Part shown: positions 1 through 4,422 of the stretch, piece after piece
Numbering within the stretch: the stretch's first letter is position 1
Layout: each line of letters starts with the position of its first letter
NCBI GenBank assembly: GCA_048264125.1
Contig: JBLXDM010000022.1
Span: 1 to 15,561, forward strand
Length of the DNA: 15,561 nt
Direction of reading: 5' to 3'
DNA from: M1-B18 sp048264125
GTDB taxonomy: Bacteria > Bacillota > Clostridia > Peptostreptococcales > Natronincolaceae
Program-made: the position numbers and the translations under genes
The notes under the pieces: generated by a model
The model's input: the letters and a program-made list of their open reading frames with translations, nothing else
What the model was told of the DNA's origin: nothing
The model's database searches: none

Positions 1-76
1 AGAAGGCATAAGATTCTCTATCCGTGAGGGTGGAAGAACAGTAGGCGCTGGTGTTGTTGCTACTATTATTGAATAA
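1..76 (+). CDS. tuf: Elongation factor Tu, C-terminal end (partial, upstream copy)
   Basis: Only the last 24 codons lie in the window; the reading frame begins at base 2 and ends with TAA at 74-76. The peptide reads EGIRFSIREGGRTVGAGVVA followed by TIIE, which is the nearly invariant end of bacterial EF-Tu domain III. EF-Tu carries aminoacyl-tRNA to the ribosome as a GTP complex. The gene is followed 18 bases later by a strong hairpin, so it probably ends its own transcript. A second tuf begins at 15500, so this is one of two copies bracketing the cluster. The identification is firm despite the short length because the motif is so conserved. Confidence 0.95.
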   Translation, partial: EGIRFSIREGGRTVGAGVVATIIE

Positions 77-94
77 TCTTTAACGTAATTTTGC

Positions 95-127
95 AAGGGA
101 CTAGGTAAGGCCTAGTCCCTTCAAAAT
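95..127 (+). terminator. Intrinsic terminator after upstream tuf
   Basis: A perfect 11-bp inverted repeat, AAGGGACTAGG at 95-105 and CCTAGTCCCTT at 111-121, closes a 5-base loop (TAAGG). The U tract is poor (TCAAAATGATTTT), so termination may be incomplete. The position, just past the tuf stop, fits a terminator. Confidence 0.75.
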
Positions 128-396
128 GATTTTAAATTGTATCGATTCAGGGGCATGCTATTAGCTATGTCGGGGTCGGTAGAAACTTCTGTAATATTTT
201 TCAAGAAATGAGTTATACTAGTGCCAGCAATATCTTCCTTAGGGCTTACAACAGCTTATGGGCACTATAAATATTTATTGACACACAAAATAAAATGTGA
301 TAGATTTTATTAGGTAACGATTATATAATACGTGCTACCTATGTGTTGCAGTAATATAGAAATTGTAAAAGGCGGCTTATTTAGGAGGTGTAACAG
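122..396 (+). other. Non-coding leader between tuf and rpmG
   Basis: This stretch of about 275 bases has no convincing reading frame and no recognisable tRNA. It holds a candidate promoter at 278-306. Upstream of it is a possible stem of AGTGCC at 220-225 with GGCACT at 261-266, extended by one more pair and a bulge. It ends with the rpmG ribosome-binding site AGGAGGTG at 383-390. If the promoter is right, the transcript leader is about 85 nt. The function of the first 150 bases is not apparent. Confidence 0.6.
278..306 (+). promoter_or_regulatory. Candidate sigma-A promoter for rpmG-secE-nusG
   Basis: A perfect -35 box, TTGACA at 278-283, is followed by 17 bases and TAGATT at 301-306, a 4/6 match to the -10 consensus. 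An alternative -10, TATAAT at 324-329, has no good -35 at proper distance. The geometry resembles the better promoters at 2693 and 11734, which use TAGAAT. Confidence 0.6.
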
Positions 397-546
397 TTGC
401 GAGTTAAAATTACATTAGCATGCACAGATTGCAAGCAAAGAAATTACAATACAACCAAGAACAAAAAAAGCAACCCGGATCGTATAGAGCTTAAGAAGTA
501 TTGCAAGTTCTGTAAAAGTCATACGAGTCATAAAGAAACAAAATAA
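397..546 (+). CDS. rpmG: 50S ribosomal protein L33
   Basis: The gene encodes a 49-residue basic protein starting MRVKITLACTDC and ending SHKETK, the zinc-ribbon form of L33 in the large ribosomal subunit. Four cysteines at residues 9, 12, 36 and 39 form the two C-x2-C pairs expected to bind zinc. The start is a TTG codon at 397, supported by AGGAGGTG at 383-390 with six bases of spacing and by the typical MRVKITL N-terminus; no ATG fits. It is followed by secE after 27 bases, the usual order in Firmicutes and probably one transcript. The short length and TTG start make it easy to miss. The Cys-containing form normally works under zinc-replete conditions (family knowledge). Confidence 0.95.
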   Translation: MRVKITLACTDCKQRNYNTTKNKKSNPDRIELKKYCKFCKSHTSHKETK

Positions 547-573
547 TTTGTCATTGAAGGATGTGAATTAGGG

Positions 574-789
574 ATGAATGCCCCAGCAAATACTAATAGT
601 GGCAAAACACAAGGCGTTGGCAAGTTTTTAAAGGGTGTAAGGTCAGAACTGAAAAAAGTTAACTGGCCATCAAGAAAGGATTTAGGCAACAACACAACCG
701 TTGTAATCATTTCTTGTATTTTCGCTACAGCATTATTGTGGATTTTAGACACAACATTTGGTTATGGCTTAAATTTATTCCTTAAGTAA
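574..789 (+). CDS. secE: Preprotein translocase subunit SecE
   Basis: SecE is the small essential membrane subunit that clamps SecY in the SecYEG protein-export channel. The 71-residue product is the short, single-span form typical of Gram-positives. Residues 17-36 carry the conserved cytoplasmic amphipathic segment, with KKVNWPSRKD at 27-36. One hydrophobic membrane span covers about residues 41-61 (from TTVVIISCIF through ATALLWIL), leaving a short tail. The ATG at 574 is preceded by a modest GAAGGA-type binding site around 555-561. An ATG at 561 runs straight into a stop, so 574 is the only sensible start. It sits between rpmG and nusG as in most bacteria. Confidence 0.95.
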   Translation: MNAPANTNSGKTQGVGKFLKGVRSELKKVNWPSRKDLGNNTTVVIISCIFATALLWILDTTFGYGLNLFLK

Positions 790-794
790 TCGAC

Positions 795-838
795 AAGGGA
801 GGGGAGAGTAATCTATTCAAGAATAGATGCTCCTTTAA
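795..838 (+). promoter_or_regulatory. nusG translation-initiation hairpin and distant ribosome-binding site
   Basis: The only purine-rich ribosome-binding site for nusG (AAGGGAGGGGAGAG, 795-808) lies about 30 bases before its ATG at 839, far more than usual. The gap holds a perfect inverted repeat, ATCTATTC at 811-818 and GAATAGAT at 821-828. Folding it would shorten the effective spacing to about 12 bases. Directly before the ATG, CTCCTTT at 830-836 can instead pair with GGGAG at 797-801 or GGGGAG at 801-806 and hide the site. A three-codon frame, ATG CTC CTT TAA at 827-838, ends exactly at the nusG start. The structures are visible; regulation is inferred. Confidence 0.55.
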
Positions 839-1357
839 ATGACTCAGGATGCAAAGTGGTACGTAGTCCATACATATTCTGGACACGAAAACAAAGTGAA
901 GGTCAACATTGAAAAAATGGTTGACAACAGAGGTATGCAGGACATAATTTTGGAAGTTAAGGTTCCGACCGAGGAAAAGGTTGAAATCAAAAACGGAAAA
1001 AAGAAAATCAAAGAGGTAAAGCTATTCCCGGGATATGTTATAGTTAAAATGAAAATGACTGACGAATCCTGGTATTTGGTTCGTAACACAAGAGGCGTAA
1101 CGGGATTTGTAGGACCAAGCTCCAAGCCAATACCCTTAACTGACAGAGAGGTACTAGATATGGGTGTTGAGGAGCTGCGTCATGATATCGACGTGAAGGT
1201 CGGAGATTCTGTGAGGGTCATAACCGGTCCCTTCGAAAGCTTTATTGGATCTGTCGAAAATATCAACATGGAAAAGCATACCTTTAAGGTGCTTATTTCG
1301 ATGTTTGGTAGGGAGACGCCGGTTGAGTTGGAATTCCATCAAGTAGTTAAGCTGTAA
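839..1357 (+). CDS. nusG: Transcription termination/antitermination factor NusG
   Basis: NusG binds elongating RNA polymerase across the clamp and modulates pausing and termination. The 172-residue protein has the N-terminal NGN domain (about residues 6-110), starting KWYVVHTYSGHENKVK and including the LFPGYV segment. A C-terminal KOW domain (about 120-172) contains VGDSVRVITGPFESFIGSV. Length and composition are normal for the family. The ATG at 839 is forced: in-frame stops lie at 824 and 836. Translation initiation is unusual because the ribosome-binding site is distant and structured (see 795-838). The gene sits between secE and rplK, the standard arrangement. Confidence 0.97.
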   Translation: MTQDAKWYVVHTYSGHENKVKVNIEKMVDNRGMQDIILEVKVPTEEKVEIKNGKKKIKEVKLFPGYVIVKMKMTDESWYLVRNTRGVTGFVGPSSKPIPLTDREVLDMGVEELRHDIDVKVGDSVRVITGPFESFIGSVENINMEKHTFKVLISMFGRETPVELEFHQVVKL

Positions 1358-1442
1358 TGTATAAGCAAATGCATTGGACCCCAAGGGTCTAAAATGAACC
1401 ATATCAATTAATATAATTTATATTATTTGAGTATACATTATG
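1355..1442 (+). promoter_or_regulatory. Structured nusG-rplK intergenic RNA
   Basis: TAATGTATA at 1355-1363, which includes the nusG stop codon, is exactly complementary to TATACATTA at 1432-1440. Inside this 9-bp long-range stem lies an 8-bp hairpin, TTGGACCC at 1374-1381 with GGGTCTAA at 1385-1392 (one G-U pair, loop CAA). No U tract follows, so it does not look like a terminator. I found no convincing promoter here. The role is unknown. Confidence 0.45.
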
Positions 1443-1474
1443 CCATTGAACAATTTTAAGGAGGTGTAAATGAC

Positions 1475-1900
1475 ATGGCAAAAAAAATAGTAGGTCAAAT
1501 TAAATTACAAATTCCTGCAGGTAAAGCTACTCCAGCACCACCGGTTGGACCTGCATTAGGTCAGCATGGTGTTAACATAATGGGTTTCGTTAAAGAATTT
1601 AATGCGAAAACTGCAGATCAAGTTGGACTAATCATACCAGTAGTAATTTCTGTTTACCAAGATAGATCTTACACATTTATCACTAAGACTCCGCCAGCTG
1701 CTGTATTAATAAAGAAGGCTATCGGTATTGAAAGTGGATCTGGAGAGCCTAACAAGAAGAAAATTGCTAAAATTTCAAAGGCTAAAATCAGAGAAATTGC
1801 TGAATTGAAGATGCCGGATTTAAATGCTGCATCAGTTGAATCAGCTATGAGCATGATTGCTGGTACTGCTAGAAGCATGGGTGTTGTTGTAGAGGACTAA
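1475..1900 (+). CDS. rplK: 50S ribosomal protein L11
   Basis: L11 forms part of the GTPase-associated centre at the base of the ribosomal stalk with 23S rRNA and L10. The 141-residue product is the standard length. The N-terminal domain starts MAKKIVGQIKLQIPAGKATP and contains the proline-rich PAPPVGPALGQHGVNIMGF segment (residues 21-38) where thiopeptides bind. The C-terminal rRNA-binding domain covers about 72-141. The start at 1475 follows AAGGAGGTG (1458-1466) with eight bases of spacing; a nearby ATG at 1470 is out of frame. rplA follows after 70 bases, and the two are almost certainly co-transcribed. Confidence 0.98.
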   Translation: MAKKIVGQIKLQIPAGKATPAPPVGPALGQHGVNIMGFVKEFNAKTADQVGLIIPVVISVYQDRSYTFITKTPPAAVLIKKAIGIESGSGEPNKKKIAKISKAKIREIAELKMPDLNAASVESAMSMIAGTARSMGVVVED

Positions 1901-1918
1901 TTCCTCTCGGCACAAATA

Positions 1919-1963
1919 AGTGGGAGGTTCTCACAAAACAAACCGTTAATACCACAAGGAGGT
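1919..1963 (+). promoter_or_regulatory. Probable L1-binding autoregulatory site before rplA
   Basis: GTGG at 1920-1923 can pair with CCAC at 1952-1955, and GGTT at 1926-1929 with AACC at 1941-1944. This leaves an asymmetric internal loop (GA opposite GTTAATA). GTGGGAGG and AATACCAC match, from memory, the L1 site of 23S rRNA (helix 76-78), where GUGGGAGG lies opposite ACCUUGAAAUACCAC in E. coli. The 3' strand abuts the rplA ribosome-binding site AAGGAGGT at 1956-1963, so bound L1 would block its own translation. L1 autorepression through an rRNA-like mRNA site is established in E. coli; its use here is inferred. Confidence 0.75.
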
Positions 1964-1970
1964 TATTTAA

Positions 1971-2666
1971 ATGAAAAGAGGAAAGAAGTATCTGGAGCTT
2001 AGAAAGCTTGTAGATGGTACTAAGCTTTATGATGTTAAAGAAGCGGTAGATTTGGCTAAGAAGACAGCTACTGCAAAATTTGATGAAACTGTAGAGGCCC
2101 ACATTAAGCTGGGTGTTGACTCAAGACATGCTGACCAACAGGTTAGAGGTGCGATAGTACTACCACATGGTACTGGTAAAACTGCTAGAGTATTGGTTTT
2201 TGCTAAGGGTGAAAAGGCCACTGAAGCAGAAAAGGCTGGAGCAGATTTCGTAGGTGCTGATGATTTAGTTGCTAAGATTCAAAATGAGAACTGGTTTGAT
2301 TTTGACGTTGTAGTTGCAACACCTGATATGATGGGAGTTGTAGGTAGATTGGGTAGAGTATTAGGTCCTAAGGGATTAATGCCAAACCCTAAGTCTGGTA
2401 CAGTTACCTTTGATGTAGAGAGGGCTATCAACGAGATCAAAGCTGGTAAGGTAGAATACAGACTTGATAAGACAAATATTATTCACGTGGCAATTGGTAA
2501 AGCTTCCTTTGAAGAAGACAAATTAGCTGAGAACTTTAGAACCTTGTTAGATGCTATTGTGAAGGCTAAACCAGCCGCAGCTAAGGGTCAATATTTAAAG
2601 AGCATTACCATTACTAGTACAATGGGACCTGGTATCAAGGTTAACCCAACTAGAGTATCAGAATAA
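1971..2666 (+). CDS. rplA: 50S ribosomal protein L1
   Basis: L1 builds the mobile L1 stalk that helps move deacylated tRNA out of the E site. The 231-residue product matches the family length. It starts MKRGKKYLELRKLVDG. The conserved RNA-binding region at about residues 125-144 contains GRLGRVLGPKGLMPNPKSGT. The C-terminus has the expected SITITSTMGPGIKVNP. The ATG at 1971 follows AAGGAGGT (1956-1963) with seven bases of spacing. It is last in the rpmG-to-rplA unit; a new promoter starts 27 bases after its stop. An L1-type binding site just upstream suggests feedback control by its own product. Confidence 0.98.
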   Translation: MKRGKKYLELRKLVDGTKLYDVKEAVDLAKKTATAKFDETVEAHIKLGVDSRHADQQVRGAIVLPHGTGKTARVLVFAKGEKATEAEKAGADFVGADDLVAKIQNENWFDFDVVVATPDMMGVVGRLGRVLGPKGLMPNPKSGTVTFDVERAINEIKAGKVEYRLDKTNIIHVAIGKASFEEDKLAENFRTLLDAIVKAKPAAAKGQYLKSITITSTMGPGIKVNPTRVSE

Positions 2667-2692
2667 TTTTTAATACAGCCAGTAATTGGCCG

Positions 2693-2721
2693 TTGACAAA
2701 ATTGAAATAAATTGATAGAAT
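2693..2721 (+). promoter_or_regulatory. Sigma-A promoter for rplJ-rplL
   Basis: TTGACA at 2693-2698 and TAGAAT at 2716-2721 are separated by exactly 17 bases. This is a near-consensus promoter (6/6 and 5/6) that would start transcription around 2728 and produce the L10 leader. Confidence 0.85.
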
Positions 2722-2741
2722 TACATGAGTTAAAAGTCGAA

Positions 2742-2868
2742 TATTTTGCTGTAGACAGTAGGTGCCCATAGGCTTAAATATCCTACCGAGGCTTGTATAT
2801 ATGTTATTACAAGGGTCTCGTTATGTCTATGAACATGACTGAGACCTTTTCTTATGTACGGCAAAATA
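2742..2868 (+). promoter_or_regulatory. L10 ribosomal-protein leader
   Basis: The segment GCTGTAGACAGTAGG (2748-2762) with TCCTACCGAGG (2781-2791) is the hallmark of the Firmicutes L10 leader, which binds the L10-L7/L12 complex. GTAGG at 2758-2762 pairs with CCTAC at 2782-2786, and GCC (2764-2766) with GGC (2771-2773), leaving an asymmetric internal loop. Downstream, CGAG (2787-2790)/CTCG (2817-2820) plus CTTGTA (2792-2797)/TACAAG (2808-2813) form a candidate antiterminator. It uses bases 2811-2819, which are also the 5' arm of the terminator, so the two folds exclude one another. A 12-bp stem, 2742-2753 with 2857-2868, would close the whole element. Excess L10 presumably favours termination (inferred from the known mechanism). 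Confidence 0.85.
2811..2850 (+). terminator. Regulated terminator within the L10 leader
   Basis: GGTCTC at 2814-2819 pairs with GAGACC at 2841-2846. The stem extends outward through 2811-2813 with 2847-2849. An inner stem, 2821-2826 with 2833-2838, forms the upper part of the hairpin. The 3' arm runs into TTTT at 2847-2850. It precedes rplJ, so it must be read through for expression, consistent with attenuation. Confidence 0.8.
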
Positions 2869-2902
2869 GGCTTGTTACCAACAAAAAGGAGGTGGCTCCA
2901 CT

Positions 2903-3400
2903 ATGAAGGCAATTGATATTAAAAAAGAAGTCGTAGCAGAAATCACAGATAAGCTTCAAAGATCAGCTTCAGCCATAGTAGTAGATTATCGTGGTCTAAA
3001 GGTTGAAGAAGTAACTGAGCTTAGAAGATTATTTAGAGAAGCAGGTATTGAGTATAAGGTATACAAAAATACTTTGACAAGATTAGCTGCTCAAAACGCA
3101 GGAATGGAAGAACTGGTTAAGGAATTAGTAGGTCCTAACGCAATTGCGTTTGGTTACGATGACCCCGTTGCTCCAGCTAGAATCGCTGATAAATTTGCTA
3201 AAGAGCATAAGAATTTAGAGGTTAGAGTTGGTGTTGTTGAGGGTGCATTCTACAATGCAGAGAAGATCAAAGAGCTTGCAGAAATTCCATCAAGAGAAGT
3301 TCTTATCGCAAGATTACTTGGCAGCTTTAAAGCTCCAGTATCCAACTTCGCTTACTTAATTAAAGCTTTAGCTGAAAAGAAAGAAGCGGAAGGTGCTTAA
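2903..3400 (+). CDS. rplJ: 50S ribosomal protein L10
   Basis: L10 anchors L7/L12 dimers to the ribosome, forming the stalk base with L11. The 165-residue protein is of typical Firmicutes length. The globular N-terminal domain (about residues 1-130) contains IVVDYRGLKVEEVTELR (25-41) and YKVYKNTLTRLA (52-63). A C-terminal helix with KAPVSNFAYLIKALAEKKEA near the end is the platform for L7/L12 dimers. The ATG at 2903 follows AAGGAGGTG (2886-2894) by eight bases. rplL starts 39 bases after its stop, in the usual pair. Expression is likely feedback controlled through the L10 leader upstream. Confidence 0.98.
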   Translation: MKAIDIKKEVVAEITDKLQRSASAIVVDYRGLKVEEVTELRRLFREAGIEYKVYKNTLTRLAAQNAGMEELVKELVGPNAIAFGYDDPVAPARIADKFAKEHKNLEVRVGVVEGAFYNAEKIKELAEIPSREVLIARLLGSFKAPVSNFAYLIKALAEKKEAEGA

Positions 3401-3439
3401 TAACAAATATTTATTGAAAAATTCACGGAGGTGCTTAAA

Positions 3440-3802
3440 ATGACAATTGAACAAATTTTAGAAGCTATTGAGAATATGAAGGTTTTAGAATTAAATGAGC
3501 TAGTAAAGGCAGCAGAAGAGAAGTTTGGTGTATCTGCATCTGCTCCAGTAGTAGTTGGTGCTGCAGCAGGTCCAGCGGCTGTTGAAGAGCAAACAGAGTT
3601 TGAAGTAATTCTTGACAACGCAGGTGCTTCAAAAATCAACGTTATCAAGATTGTTAGAGAGCTTACTGGCTTAGGCTTAAAAGAAGCTAAGGAATTAGTT
3701 GACAGTGCTCCTAAGACCTTGAAGGATGGTATAGCTAAAGAAGAAGCTGATGCAATCAAAGCTAAATTAGAAGAAGCTGGTGCAGCAGTAACTGTTAAGT
3801 AG
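3440..3802 (+). CDS. rplL: 50S ribosomal protein L7/L12
   Basis: L7/L12 is the multicopy stalk protein that recruits and stimulates translational GTPases such as EF-Tu and EF-G. The 120-residue product has three parts. The N-terminal dimerisation helices (MTIEQILEAIENMKVLELNE) cover about 1-33. A flexible Ala/Val/Pro-rich hinge covers about 33-50. The C-terminal factor-binding domain has the invariant INVIKIVRELTGLGLKEAK stretch. I start at the ATG at 3440, not the in-frame GTG at 3431, because that GTG is part of the ribosome-binding site CGGAGGTG (3426-3433). Several L7/L12 copies per ribosome are needed, which explains the strong site. A terminator follows 17 bases after the stop. Confidence 0.97.
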   Translation: MTIEQILEAIENMKVLELNELVKAAEEKFGVSASAPVVVGAAAGPAAVEEQTEFEVILDNAGASKINVIKIVRELTGLGLKEAKELVDSAPKTLKDGIAKEEADAIKAKLEEAGAAVTVK

Positions 3803-3818
3803 TTATAGGATAATGTAT

Positions 3819-3851
3819 AAAAGGGACTCCAGGCATCTGGAGTACCTTTTT
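3819..3851 (+). terminator. Intrinsic terminator after rplL
   Basis: ACTCCA at 3826-3831 pairs with TGGAGT at 3838-3843 around a six-base loop. After one mismatch, AAAAGG at 3819-3824 pairs with the CCTTTT at 3845-3850. The 3' arm merges into a run of five T. This is a good rho-independent terminator ending the rplJ-rplL transcript, possibly with read-through to rpoB. Confidence 0.85.
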
Positions 3852-3867
3852 ATGTATTTTTTGAAAA

Positions 3868-3893
3868 CAAAAAACCCCAGAGCTATGCTGGGG
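3868..3893 (-). terminator. Intrinsic terminator oriented on the minus strand
   Basis: CCCCAG at 3875-3880 pairs with CTGGGG at 3888-3893 around seven bases. On the minus strand the stem is followed by TTTTTTG from the A-rich 3868-3874; on the plus strand it is followed by CTGAAAATT with no T run. It therefore looks like a terminator for transcription coming from the rpoB side. No minus-strand gene is visible to use it, and I found no convincing minus-strand promoter in 3900-4420. Confidence 0.7.
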
Positions 3894-4014
3894 CTGAAAA
3901 TTAAAAATATTCAATATGACAAATCTATTATACAACAATTTATGATGGATTACTAGGCTAACTTTTAACCTATAAATATATAAAATTTTAAAAAATATCT
4001 AATTATGTTAAATG

Positions 4015-4044
4015 TTGACACTGCTAGTGGACTAGTGATATAAT
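4015..4044 (+). promoter_or_regulatory. Strong extended -10 promoter for rpoB-rpoC
   Basis: Both hexamers are perfect: TTGACA at 4015-4020 and TATAAT at 4039-4044, with an 18-base spacer. TG at 4036-4037 gives an extended -10 (TGATATAAT). Transcription should start near 4051, giving a leader of about 370 nt before rpoB. Confidence 0.88.
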
Positions 4045-4050
4045 TATATA

Positions 4051-4422
4051 TTGCATTAGTCTGTTTGTTTTTTCGAAATTTACACATGAGTATTGATATA
4101 AAATCTATACAAATTCAGCATTTCTGTTGAAAATCACATTGGTCGTTAGGGGATTTTACTACATATTTCGGTAGACTGCTTATGTATAATTCATATTATA
4201 CATGTCAATAGTATATATTACAGTGGTTTGTAGCAAAATATTCCTTTCGGGATATTTAATGGGATTTTATATCTATTATATCAGGGCTTTAAAGTGACAG
4301 CAACTATATACTGTAGGGCTAATGTTATGCAATCATAGAGGAGTATTTAGTTTTCTGTATTTCTCTATGTTTAAAATATAAAACGTTTTAATATTACCTT
4401 TAAGTCAAGGAGTGAATTTAAA
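4051..4422 (+). promoter_or_regulatory. Long, hairpin-rich rpoB leader of unknown function
   Basis: No reading frame with a ribosome-binding site is present. Visible stems are: AAAATC 4130-4135 with GATTTT 4152-4157; CTAC 4159-4162 with GTAG 4171-4174; ATGTATAAT 4182-4190 with ATTATACAT 4195-4203 (perfect, loop TCAT); AAATATTCC 4236-4244 with GGGATATTT 4249-4257 (loop TTTC, one G-U). There is also a 13-pair stem (three G-U), 4334-4346 with 4357-4369. A palindrome, TAAAACGTTTTA, lies at 4379-4390. AGGGCT occurs twice (4283-4288 and 4315-4320). No stem is followed by a clear T run, so simple attenuation is not evident. I do not recognise a known RNA family. The rpoB ribosome-binding site AAGGAGTG is at 4407-4414. 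Confidence 0.55.

Noticed and set aside
122..396. A tRNA or T-box in the tuf-rpmG gap
   Set aside because: No cloverleaf, no GGTTC T-arm and no T-box AGGGTGG-type sequence could be found.
1411..1423. AT-rich near-palindrome ATATAA/TTATAT and nearby TATAAT as a promoter for rplK
   Set aside because: No acceptable -35 box lies 16-19 bases upstream of TATAAT at 1412-1417.
3431..3439. GTG at 3431 as an earlier start of rplL
   Set aside because: It is part of the CGGAGGTG ribosome-binding site; ATG at 3440 has correct spacing and gives the family N-terminus.
3397..3759. A 120-codon minus-strand frame opposite rplL
   Set aside because: It is a low-complexity mirror of the highly biased rplL codons, with no ribosome-binding site and no family resemblance.
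4086..4130. A 14-codon reading frame (MSIDIKSIQIQHFC) in the rpoB leader, as a leader peptide
   Set aside because: No ribosome-binding site precedes it and codon content shows no attenuation pattern.
4379..4390. TAAAACGTTTTA as a repressor operator before rpoB
   Set aside because: A single AT-rich palindrome with no second copy and no matching regulator; it lies well downstream of the promoter and chance is likely.
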